Of a stretch of 30,787 nt of DNA, positions 1 to 6,872 are shown piece by piece. The notes beneath the pieces are model-generated. The model worked only from the letters and a program-made list of their open reading frames with translations, had not been told where the DNA came from and did no database searches. This DNA comes from Acinetobacter wuhouensis. GTDB lineage: Bacteria > Pseudomonadota > Gammaproteobacteria > Pseudomonadales > Moraxellaceae. Each line of letters starts with the position of its first letter. Position 1 is the stretch's first letter. The DNA lies in assembly GCF_001696605.3 (NCBI RefSeq), contig NZ_CP031710.1, positions 1 to 30,787 of the forward strand. The letters are read 5' to 3'. A program made the translations under genes and the position numbers.

Positions 1-951
1 ATGAGAGAATTAGTGGTAAAAGACAATGCCTTAATCAATGCAAGCTATAACTTGGATTTAGTAGAACAACGTTTAATTTTATTGGCTATTGTTGAAGCAA
101 GGGAAAGTGGGAAAGGGATTAATGCTAATGATCCCCTTGAAGTACATGCCGAAGGCTATATCAATCAATTTGGTGTACATCGCAATACTGCCTATCAAGC
201 ATTAAAAGATGCCTGTAATGATTTATTCGCTAGACAATTTAGTTATCAAAAAATAAATGAAAGAGGGAATATTGAGAACTATAGATCCCGTTGGGTTAGT
301 GAAATTGGATATGTAGATAATGAAGCAGTGGTTAAGCTTATTTTTGCCCCTGCCATAGTTCCATTAATTACGCGCTTAGAAGAGCATTTTACTAAATATG
401 AATTGCAGCAAGTTAGTAATCTAAGTAGTGCTTATGCTGTTCGTTTATATGAGTTATTAATTGCTTGGAGAAGTACGGGCTCTACTCCAATTATAGAGCT
501 AAGTGATTTCCGTCAAAGAATTGGCGTACTCGATAATGAGTACAAGCGTATGGAACGCTTTAAAACTAGTGTACTTGAGCTCGCTATTAAACAAATTAAC
601 GAACATACAGATATCACAGTGAAGTATGAACAACACAAAAGAGGTCGATCAATTTCAGGTTTTTCTTTTACGTTTAAACAGAAGAAAAAGGATAATCCAT
701 CAATAGAAAGAGATCCGAATACCTTAGACCTTTTTTCAAAGATGACCGATGCTCAACGGCATATGTTTGCAAACAAACTTTCAGAACTCCCTGAAATGGG
801 TCGCTATTCACAAGGAACTGAAAGCTATCCTCAATTTGCTGTTCGTATTGCTGAGATGCTACAAGACCCTGAAAAAATCAAAGAACTATCCCCATACCTA
901 AAAAAAGTGGGATACATGCCATCAAATAAAAAGGACACCGTAAATGGCTAA
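1..951 (+). CDS. repB: Rep_3-family plasmid replication initiator (replicon A)
   Basis: Initiator protein that binds its iterons to start plasmid replication and probably represses its own gene. The 316 residues have the usual length and the two winged-helix layout of the Rep_3 family: the N-terminus VVKDNALINASYNLDLVEQR is typical, and the second domain carries the SAYAVRLYELLIAW and RGRSISGFSFTF motifs. The ATG is the first base of the window, and its iterons lie at 30645-30732, just before the right edge, so the gene is read across the circular junction. Its stop overlaps the next gene by 8 bases. The C-terminal part from about residue 239 is nearly identical to the second initiator at 17639, while the N-terminal DNA-binding part is clearly diverged. 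Confidence 0.95.
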   Translation: MRELVVKDNALINASYNLDLVEQRLILLAIVEARESGKGINANDPLEVHAEGYINQFGVHRNTAYQALKDACNDLFARQFSYQKINERGNIENYRSRWVSEIGYVDNEAVVKLIFAPAIVPLITRLEEHFTKYELQQVSNLSSAYAVRLYELLIAWRSTGSTPIIELSDFRQRIGVLDNEYKRMERFKTSVLELAIKQINEHTDITVKYEQHKRGRSISGFSFTFKQKKKDNPSIERDPNTLDLFSKMTDAQRHMFANKLSELPEMGRYSQGTESYPQFAVRIAEMLQDPEKIKELSPYLKKVGYMPSNKKDTVNG

Positions 952-1519
952 GTTATCACTAAGTGAAGTATCTAAAAAATTTCATGTGGATAGATCAACC
1001 ATTTACAGAGCTGTACGTAATGGACGTTTATCACGCTCCAGTGATGGCCAATTCGATCTAGCAGAGGTCATCCGATGCTTTGGAGAACCTGAGCAAACAT
1101 CTCAAAAAATTGAATCATCTAAGCAAGAAGGTGATGAATCTACAAAAAAACTTATTGCCCATTTAGAAAATGAAGTCAAAAAATACCAAGAACGTGAAGA
1201 ACGGTTAATGCAACAAATTGACCGTATGCAAACACTCATTGAGCTGAAAAGTGTTGCACCTGCCACAGCATTACCACAACAAGATGCTACGGCATGCGAC
1301 ACCGACATGCCACAGCATGCGACAACACAACAAGACAATGATAATAAAAAGAATAATGAATTCAATATTGCAGAAAATGTGGCAGTGCCACAGCAAGAAA
1401 CTACGGCATACCACACCCAAACGCTACAGCATGCCACGTTGCAAAATGTGGCAGTGCCACAACACAAAAAGCGTGGCTTATTTGGCCGTGTGCTGAATGC
1501 TGTTTTTGATAATGACTAA
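944..1519 (+). CDS. Plasmid replication DNA-binding protein (HTH plus coiled coil), replicon A
   Basis: Small DNA-binding protein that accompanies Rep_3 initiators on Acinetobacter plasmids; its exact role in copy control or maintenance is not settled. Residues 4-35 form a helix-turn-helix (LSEVSKKFHVDRSTIYRAV), followed by FDLAEVIRCFGEP, an acidic/basic coiled coil at about 60-105, a low-complexity linker rich in Gln, Thr and His, and a conserved tail KKRGLFGRVLNAVFDND. The ATG overlaps the repB stop (ATGGCTAA), which suggests translational coupling. The homologue at 18587 keeps the HTH and tail but has an unrelated linker. The linker DNA here contains two copies of a 15-base palindrome, TGTGGCAGTGCCACA, 69 bases apart. 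Confidence 0.85.
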   Translation: MAKLSLSEVSKKFHVDRSTIYRAVRNGRLSRSSDGQFDLAEVIRCFGEPEQTSQKIESSKQEGDESTKKLIAHLENEVKKYQEREERLMQQIDRMQTLIELKSVAPATALPQQDATACDTDMPQHATTQQDNDNKKNNEFNIAENVAVPQQETTAYHTQTLQHATLQNVAVPQHKKRGLFGRVLNAVFDND

Positions 1520-1531
1520 GGGAGAGAGATC

Positions 1532-1675
1532 ATGCCGAAACTGAAAGACATTGCCCTAGGAATTATTGTGGCCCCGCTGCTGATCCCGATCATGCTGATT
1601 GCATCCTACCAGGATAAAAAGGCACTTAAAAAAGAGCTGAATGAACGCCAAAAAGAAAAAGACCAGGCATCCTGA
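1532..1675 (+). CDS. 47-residue hydrophobic small protein, replicon A
   Basis: Short reading frame starting 12 bases after the DNA-binding protein gene, with GGGAGAGAG as a good ribosome binding site. The product begins MPKLKDIALGIIVAPLLIPI, has one hydrophobic segment at about residues 8-26, then a highly charged tail of Lys, Glu, Asp and Gln. That pattern fits a single-pass membrane protein with a cytoplasmic helix. A nearly identical frame occupies the same position in replicon B (19154-19297), and its substitutions are mostly silent or conservative, which argues that it is translated. No function is recognised; it may belong to the replication or copy-control operon. Confidence 0.7.
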   Translation: MPKLKDIALGIIVAPLLIPIMLIASYQDKKALKKELNERQKEKDQAS

Positions 1676-1743
1676 TTATTCAATTAACCTAAACAAAGTC
1701 GTGAAACATTGCTCACTTATTAATCGTGGAACGTGAAAAATCA

Positions 1744-1774
1744 CAAAAAAAGCCCACCTTGGGGAAGGTGGGCT
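1744..1774 (-). terminator. Hairpin terminator, minus orientation
   Basis: A perfect 10-bp stem (AGCCCACCTT with AAGGTGGGCT, 1751-1774) around a GGGG loop. Seven A bases on its left become a U-tract on the minus strand. It would stop transcription entering backbone A from the pilin side, and it lies 46 bases from the pdif site at 1821. Confidence 0.75.
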
Positions 1775-1820
1775 ATCAACTAGAAACTACAGCATTGATT
1801 TCTAAGTGGAATTATAACAC

Positions 1821-1848
1821 ATTACGTATAAGGTGTATTATGTTAATT
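1821..1848 (+). other. pdif site 1, XerC-XerD orientation
   Basis: XerC arm ATTACGTATAA, spacer GGTGTA, XerD arm TTATGTTAATT, followed by TTAGG. Right boundary of backbone A and left boundary of the pilin module. The spacer and orientation match the sites at 19443 and 20667, so XerCD recombination between them is possible. Confidence 0.9.
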
Positions 1849-1965
1849 TTAGGGAAATTTTTGATAAGTTTTGAGGAATATTAGGAAGTGAAGTTTAATT
1901 TAATTGCTTGAATCTACAATATGGAATTGAGTAAGGAATGATTTATAAAGAGGTCTATCAATTCA

Positions 1966-1995
1966 AAAATGCCAGCTAAATAGTTTTAGCTGGCA
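1966..1995 (-). terminator. Terminator of the pilin operon
   Basis: An 11-bp stem TGCCAGCTAAA / TTTAGCTGGCA (1970-1995) with a 4-base loop and A bases on the left that become a U-tract on the minus strand. It sits 13 bases beyond the end of the last pilin gene and is well placed to end the operon before the pdif site. The remaining bases 1849-1965 hold no gene that I can see. Confidence 0.85.
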
Positions 1996-2007
1996 AAAAT
2001 GGAACCC

Positions 2008-4002
2008 TTATAAATATCGTGCCCATTTAACTGTAGCAACCATTTGACCCGAACCAGTTGATGTAGAACCTGAATTATTGTCACCTGTTGAAAAATCAGG
2101 GTGATCTTTTAAGCTAGATAAATCAATCGTTGTTGAACCTGTAAATTTAGATCCTTTTTTTGTATCACCAAGACCTGCTGCGGATAAAGAACCAACTATT
2201 AAACTTTGACCAGACGTATTTAAAAGGTTACCTGCAATCACATTACCATATACTGTAGACTGTGCCCCAAGAGAGATGTCACCACCTGAATAAGTAGATT
2301 GACATAAAGCCACTGTTGTAGCATTGGTACAAGAGCCTGCTAATAAAGCAATATTACCAATGGCTGCAGGAATTAATGCTGTACTTGAACTGCATAGATT
2401 TGTTGGTCGACCAAAACCTGTGCTATTACAAACCTTATTTGCTCCTGCATAGTTCGGGGCCTCCAAAGTAATAGATGTACCGTAGTCAATACTTCCTGTA
2501 GATAAAAGGGTATTAGCATATTTACCCTGTTGTGGTTTCAGATCACCCTTAAATAAAAACACACCTGGTGCCAAAGACGGATTTTGACCACTATTGTCCT
2601 TTAACGACCATGATCCGCCACTATAAGAAATCACACTGTTCCATGAACCTGTATTTGGTGGATAAATATAACCTACAGAAGTACCTGTACAAAATCCCTG
2701 TTGGTTTATATTAGAACAAAGTTGACCAATATAATCATTATAATTTAACGTATATTTTGCAATGTAATAAGTGCCTTTTGGAATTCCATCGACATTCTGT
2801 ACAGTAACAACTATATTTTTGTTACTGTCAACATCAACAATATAATTGGCTTGTGACTCATAACTTAATGCATTTACAAGAGGCTTATTTGGTGCTGTCA
2901 CAGTTACTAATGCACCAGTTGCAACAATCGAGTTTGTACCTGCTGGTAATGTTTGCACATTTTTTGTTGGGCATTTATTACTAAATGAAACTGCTTTTAA
3001 TAAAATATAAGAACTCCAATTATTAGGACATGTCAAAAGTTTCTCACTTGTCACATATTTTGTTACTGGATTCCCTCCAGATAAAGTGACATTATCTTTT
3101 GCAAGTATATTATTCACTGTACCATTACTGTGCTTAATATAACTACCAGCCGTAAATGTTTGCCCTGTACCCCCACTAGACCAATCTATATAACTTAATG
3201 TATTTGCATTATTAACATTGACGCCACCACCTATTTTTATATATCCATCCGAATTGAGATTGCCTTGTGTTCCACCTCCACTAATATCAATATAGCCTTT
3301 TGCTGAAATCAAATCGGCTGAGGCACTTCCTGTCATGGTGACATTTCCATTGGTGTAAATATTATTAATATGAGCAGAACTGGTTAAAGTCACATTTCCT
3401 GTGGTAGATAAAGTATCGATTCCTTTTAATCCCACGCCACCTGTAGAGAAGTTACCATAGACATTAATCGAAGCACCGCTTGTACCATTTTGACTAAATT
3501 CAATTCCACCCGATAAGTCCAAGTCACTATAAATATCCATAGCCGAAGTGGTTCCCGTTCCACCTCCACTTCCACCAGATGACGATGTAGAAGGGACAAT
3601 ATTATATAAAACACGAATACTAGATGCGGCTTTAGATGTAGCACTTACATTTTTAATTGTTGCAATGATTTGATAAGGATCTGTACTGTTTGTTGGAGGA
3701 GTAATTGAATCAATCGAAGCAGTTATACCAGAAAGTCCAATTGCTGCATTTCCTATTTGTAAACTGTCAATCTGATTTTTATTTAAACTTTCAAAATATT
3801 TACGTAAAAGTTCAACACCTATCCAAGCTCCAGATTGAGCATTGGTAACTGCATGGTTAGCCACCTCTGCATGCTGTTTCGCTCTAATATAATAAGCTGT
3901 CCCCAAAATAGTAACAGATAAAACAATACCTACTAACATCACTGTTAATATCGTGGCTATACCTTTCTGCGAACTTAAACTTGACTGAAATTTATTTATC
4001 AT
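2008..4002 (-). CDS. Large PilX-like type IV pilin-related protein with a repeat-rich C-terminal domain
   Basis: Predicted minor pilin fused to a very large exported domain. The leader ends at Gly14 (SSQKG, cut before IATILTVMLVGIVL), followed by a hydrophobic N-terminal helix. Mature residue 5 is Leu, not Glu, as in PilX/GspK-type subunits at a pilus tip. Canonical PilX is under about 200 residues; this one is 664. Residues about 140-310 are rich in Gly, Ser, Thr and Asn, with recurring short strand-like units (GGIEFSQNGTS, GNVTLTSSAHINN, GYIKIGGGVNV) that suggest a parallel beta-helix. The second half carries eight Cys that could form disulfides. ATG 4002 is preferred to the GTG just before it. 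It is the last gene of the operon, and no pilY1 is present, so this protein may be the tip adhesin (inference). Confidence 0.75.
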   Translation of the reverse strand: MINKFQSSLSSQKGIATILTVMLVGIVLSVTILGTAYYIRAKQHAEVANHAVTNAQSGAWIGVELLRKYFESLNKNQIDSLQIGNAAIGLSGITASIDSITPPTNSTDPYQIIATIKNVSATSKAASSIRVLYNIVPSTSSSGGSGGGTGTTSAMDIYSDLDLSGGIEFSQNGTSGASINVYGNFSTGGVGLKGIDTLSTTGNVTLTSSAHINNIYTNGNVTMTGSASADLISAKGYIDISGGGTQGNLNSDGYIKIGGGVNVNNANTLSYIDWSSGGTGQTFTAGSYIKHSNGTVNNILAKDNVTLSGGNPVTKYVTSEKLLTCPNNWSSYILLKAVSFSNKCPTKNVQTLPAGTNSIVATGALVTVTAPNKPLVNALSYESQANYIVDVDSNKNIVVTVQNVDGIPKGTYYIAKYTLNYNDYIGQLCSNINQQGFCTGTSVGYIYPPNTGSWNSVISYSGGSWSLKDNSGQNPSLAPGVFLFKGDLKPQQGKYANTLLSTGSIDYGTSITLEAPNYAGANKVCNSTGFGRPTNLCSSSTALIPAAIGNIALLAGSCTNATTVALCQSTYSGGDISLGAQSTVYGNVIAGNLLNTSGQSLIVGSLSAAGLGDTKKGSKFTGSTTIDLSSLKDHPDFSTGDNNSGSTSTGSGQMVATVKWARYL

Positions 4003-4014
4003 CACAGTGCCCTA

Positions 4015-4620
4015 TCAAGATGTAATGTTTGACAAGCAAACTGGAAAACTGAATGTATTTGCTGTAATTGTTAATTTAGAATGAGAGGCTGCTGTACCTA
4101 TGCCATATGGAGTACATGTTTGCGTGGTTAAATTAAAGCTAATTGTTGAAGCGCTTGGTAAAACAGCTAAAACTCGATCAACTGTCCAAGTTAAGCTATC
4201 TAAGTTACTTGTTTGAGCACATGAGTTTGCTTTGAGTAAAATCAGCTTTGTTTGGTTATTATTTAAGACACTGGCTATCCCCTGACATGTTAGTGTATTA
4301 GGGATATTGATCGTTGTATAATAACGCCATAAGACAGCCTTTTGACTTTCTACACTAATGTTATTATCCAAAGCTAAGGTACTTGAAGGGATTAATACAT
4401 TTGTTCCTGAAGAAAAGCCAAAACCTGCATTTTGTGCCAACATTTGAGCAAGCGTTAAACCATTGAATAACTGTGTGTCTTGTTGAGCATTTTGTTGGGA
4501 GTCAACACTTGTTGTTACAATAGCTTTGAATAATGTTAATAAGGCAATTAAACATAGCATTGAAATAACTAAACCAACCATTAAACTAACGATAGTCGAT
4601 CCCTTCTGAGTACATCTCAT
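4015..4620 (-). CDS. PilW-like minor pilin
   Basis: Predicted type IV minor pilin of about 201 residues. A short basic leader, MRCTQKG, is followed by STIVSLMVGLVISMLCLIAL, the hydrophobic assembly helix, and then a polar exported domain with Cys pairs (LTCQG, NSCAQ, QTCTP, FPVCLS). Mature residue 5 is Ser where most pilins have Glu, so this subunit probably enters the pilus through the other minor pilins. The position between a PilV-like and a PilX-like gene and the NGLTLAQMLAQNAGFGF segment fit PilW. It starts 5 bases after the PilV-like stop and ends 12 bases before the PilX-like start, so it belongs to one operon. Confidence 0.75.
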   Translation of the reverse strand: MRCTQKGSTIVSLMVGLVISMLCLIALLTLFKAIVTTSVDSQQNAQQDTQLFNGLTLAQMLAQNAGFGFSSGTNVLIPSSTLALDNNISVESQKAVLWRYYTTINIPNTLTCQGIASVLNNNQTKLILLKANSCAQTSNLDSLTWTVDRVLAVLPSASTISFNLTTQTCTPYGIGTAASHSKLTITANTFSFPVCLSNITS

Positions 4621-4625
4621 AACAG

Positions 4626-5015
4626 TTACTCCCCCACCTTCACTTCACCGCCCAAAGAACTATCGGTTACACTTAAGACAGTTTTTGTTATAGTGACATT
4701 TGCCCCTTTCACAGTCGTAGCTTGATTTGTACAGGTTACTGTCACATTTAAATTTTGATTATTTATAGTAATATTAGGAGCAGGTGTAATACCACATAAA
4801 CTACTACCAGACTGTAATAACACCCTTAATTTATTAACTGCTATTTGCTGGATATTACTTTGTCGATGAGCCTGCATAATTTTACCAATACTAAGCGCAC
4901 CGCCTAAAGCAATAATGCTGGTTAAAACTAATGCAACAAGTGCCTCAAGCAAAGTTGAGCCTTTTTGATAATTATAGTTATTAATTAAATGTATATGTTT
5001 CACTGAGGCTACCAT
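4626..5015 (-). CDS. PilV-like minor pilin
   Basis: Predicted minor pilin of 129 residues. The prepilin signal is QKG then STLLEALVALVLTSIIALGG, with Glu at mature position 5 and a typical hydrophobic helix. From the ATG at 5015 the leader is 19 residues, longer than usual; a GTG at 5003 would give a 15-residue leader and could be the real start. The exported part is short and has two Cys (SSLCGI, VTCTN). The start overlaps the FimT-like gene by 35 bases and the stop is 5 bases before the PilW-like gene, so translation is probably coupled. Confidence 0.75.
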   Translation of the reverse strand: MVASVKHIHLINNYNYQKGSTLLEALVALVLTSIIALGGALSIGKIMQAHRQSNIQQIAVNKLRVLLQSGSSLCGITPAPNITINNQNLNVTVTCTNQATTVKGANVTITKTVLSVTDSSLGGEVKVGE

Positions 5016-5448
5016 TTTTAATAGTTAAAACTTTATCTGTAGTACAAGGTGGAGTATTTTGTTGGTCACCTAAATGCCCAAATGCAATACAATTTAAAGT
5101 CGTACTAGATACATCTTTTATTTGAACATTTGCAGGGATTTGAAAACTATAAATAGAAGTTGAAGTACAACTTGCAGAGGCACTAGATGTTGGCTTATAT
5201 ACAGATAGAGTATTATTACTATTTAAACATATTTGAGATGCAGCAGAATTATCTGTAAAACCACGCTCATTTCGAATAGAAGTAGATTTTGCTAGACTAA
5301 TAGCATTTGCTAAAGAAGCAACAGTTTTGGTTATTTCTGCTTGTTTAACCCAGTTAACCGTAAGTGCTGTACCAGCAACTGCCAATATACCAAGAATAGC
5401 AACCACAACCATCATCTCAATCAGTGAAAATCCAGAAGCACGGTTCAT
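4981..5448 (-). CDS. FimT/GspH-like minor pilin
   Basis: Predicted pseudopilin of 155 residues from the ATG at 5448 (an upstream in-frame start at 5466 adds six residues). The cleavage motif MNRASG then FSLIEMMVVVAILGILAVAG is canonical, with Glu5. Next come VKQAEITKTVASLANAISLA and KSTSIRNERG, the long helix and AKSEAIRR-like element typical of FimT/GspH proteins. In type IV pilus systems these prime pilus assembly, and some FimT proteins bind DNA for natural transformation; whether this one does cannot be told here. Second gene of the operon, between the PilE-like and PilV-like genes. Confidence 0.8.
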   Translation of the reverse strand: MNRASGFSLIEMMVVVAILGILAVAGTALTVNWVKQAEITKTVASLANAISLAKSTSIRNERGFTDNSAASQICLNSNNTLSVYKPTSSASASCTSTSIYSFQIPANVQIKDVSSTTLNCIAFGHLGDQQNTPPCTTDKVLTIKNGSLSETYTFN

Positions 5449-5462
5449 AGATACCTCTAAAC

Positions 5463-5837
5463 TCAATATGTATCACACGATGTTGGAGAAGATGAAGTAT
5501 TGCTCATTGTCAAAGTACAATTATCTTTAGTAGCTGTAATCGTATATGCCCCTGCTGTAGAATTTACCTTGTAAGAAAAGATCGTTTCGCTTGGATTCCA
5601 TGAACTAAATGCAGTTTTGGTAGTTGCTGTATTTGATGTAGTTTGTACTGGATAACTAAGTGTTCTTTGATATGTATTTTCTAAAACCAGACTCAAAGCA
5701 ACTAGATCAGATTGGGCCGCTTTAATATGTGCTTTCTTCACATAATTTGAATAACTAGGAATAGCAATGCTAGCAATAATTGCCAATATCACAATAACAA
5801 TCATCAATTCTATTAGAGTAAAACCTTGGTTATTCAT
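5463..5837 (-). CDS. PilE-like type IV pilin
   Basis: First gene of the pilin operon, 124 residues. The start is taken at ATG 5837 because it places the processing site correctly: MNNQG then [20 protein letters not shown], with Glu5. The helix continues through [20 protein letters not shown], and the C-terminal region has two Cys (DNCTLTM and TSCDTY) that would close the usual disulfide-bonded D-loop. It could be a minor pilin like chromosomal PilE or a small major pilin. No prepilin peptidase, assembly ATPase, platform protein or secretin is on the window, so it must use the host's type IV pilus machinery. It overlaps the FimT-like gene only if the 5466 start is used. Confidence 0.85.
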   Translation of the reverse strand: MNNQGFTLIELMIVIVILAIIASIAIPSYSNYVKKAHIKAAQSDLVALSLVLENTYQRTLSYPVQTTSNTATTKTAFSSWNPSETIFSYKVNSTAGAYTITATKDNCTLTMSNTSSSPTSCDTY

Positions 5838-5957
5838 AAAAAAGACTAAAAACAATATAAAATAACAATATAAAGCATATGACTAAATAAAACATTAAGA
5901 ATTATTGACTAAATAGCTACCAATTTTGTAGCCACTTTAAGTTAAAAATCACTATCC

Positions 5958-5985
5958 ATTTAACATAATGGGCGTTATACGAAAT
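5958..5985 (+). other. pdif site 2, XerD-XerC orientation
   Basis: XerD arm ATTTAACATAA, spacer TGGGCG, XerC arm TTATACGAAAT. It closes the pilin module. Its spacer is the exact reverse complement of the CGCCCA spacer of site 3, so these two sites can pair and invert the small module between them. The 120 bases between this site and the first pilin gene are AT-rich and should hold the pilin promoter, but I cannot place it with confidence. Confidence 0.9.
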
Positions 5986-6390
5986 GCTTTTTAAAATATC
6001 CTTGTTTTTCATATAGTTAAAAATTTTTAATCGACCTCAAAAACAGCAAAAAGCCGACTTGGAAATAAGTCGGTTTCTTTTTAAGCAATTTTGATACTTC
6101 TTGCCAATAAAATTGATCAATATTTAATCAAATTGTCATTTTTCTCTGCGTTATCAAGACAGCGCTGGCTTAAATTATCCCCAATTTCTGCGGACAACTC
6201 TTGGGATAAAAATCCACCAATTTTGTACGCCTGAGCGCACATGGATTTAGGGATTTTGCGGATGTTCACAATCCCTTGTATTCAATATCATGAAGTCATA
6301 AGAGAACAGGACGTTCCGCAAAATAAAAATAAATAATCGCACAAGGATCGGCGGTACGACAGGAGTCAAGCCAAGCGAACCAATACGAAA
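5986..6390. other. Non-coding stretch with a partial BrnTA-module leader
   Basis: No gene seen. Bases about 6040-6125 resemble the leader of the BrnTA module at 25820-25915: both carry an AGCCGACTT-type hairpin (here stem CCGACTT 6054-6060 with AAGTCGG 6067-6073) followed by a segment containing GCCAATAAA. This suggests that module 2 descends from, or recombined with, a toxin-antitoxin module. The rest (6140-6390) is less AT-rich than its surroundings and unexplained; a short plus-strand RNA ending at the 6391 hairpin is possible but not demonstrated. Confidence 0.45.
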
Positions 6391-6417
6391 AAGCCCGACA
6401 GGATGTCGGGCTTTTTT
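6388..6417. terminator. Bidirectional terminator
   Basis: Strong stem AGCCCGACA / TGTCGGGCT with a short loop, flanked by A bases on the left and T bases on the right, so it works on both strands. On the minus strand it lies 19 bases beyond the end of the 104-residue gene and should be its terminator. Confidence 0.8.
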
Positions 6418-6435
6418 ATTGCCTGCATTTAAGAT

Positions 6436-6750
6436 CTAATCAGTCTTAGCCAATTCATTTTGGTTGATAAGTTTAATCAGCGCATTTTGAACAAACTCAT
6501 CAAGTTCAATCCCTTTTTCTTTTATGATGGTTTCTATCTTTGCTAGCGTTTCACTTTCTAATTCGAACTCGATTTCTGCTGATGTTTCCATGAGTAAATC
6601 ATAGTTATTTTCGACCATCTTTTTAAAGGTTTCTTCTAGATCTTTTGTTGATGGAATATTGAAAGATAAGCGTAATGAGCTATTGATAATTTCAACATGG
6701 GTATACCCTAAATATTCAGTACTTTTTCCTACAAATCCTAAGTGCTTCAT
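6436..6750 (-). CDS. Unknown 104-residue protein, possible antitoxin-like helical C-terminus
   Basis: Not recognised. The product is acidic and mostly helical. Residues 1-35 look beta-rich (GYTHVEIINSSLRLSFNIP), then comes a long Glu-rich helix (MVENNYDLLMETSAEIEFEL) and a C-terminal helical pair (KGIELDEFVQNALIKLINQN) that resembles the C-terminal half of ribbon-helix-helix DNA-binding proteins. The start has GAAGG six bases upstream. It is the only gene of its pdif module, and terminator and pdif lie directly around it. An orphan antitoxin or regulator is a guess from module context only. Confidence 0.6.
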   Translation of the reverse strand: MKHLGFVGKSTEYLGYTHVEIINSSLRLSFNIPSTKDLEETFKKMVENNYDLLMETSAEIEFELESETLAKIETIIKEKGIELDEFVQNALIKLINQNELAKTD

Positions 6751-6830
6751 AAAAAACCTTCAATAAATATAGTAAAGAGCTGTCTAAATTAAGCCAGACT
6801 CTCTTTTACAAATTTTGGATCAGCAATAAA

Positions 6831-6858
6831 TAACCGAATAACGCCCATTATGTTAATT
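6831..6858 (+). other. pdif site 3, XerC-XerD orientation, degenerate XerC arm
   Basis: XerC arm TAACCGAATAA (diverged), spacer CGCCCA, XerD arm TTATGTTAATT followed by TTAGAAA. The spacer is complementary in inverted orientation to site 2. Confidence 0.75.
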
Positions 6859-6872
6859 TTAGAAAGTTGATC

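Noticed and set aside
1102..1467. Open frame antisense to the replicon A DNA-binding gene, rich in Cys
   Set aside because: It mirrors the repeated His/Ala/Thr codons of the real gene; no ribosome binding site and an improbable composition.
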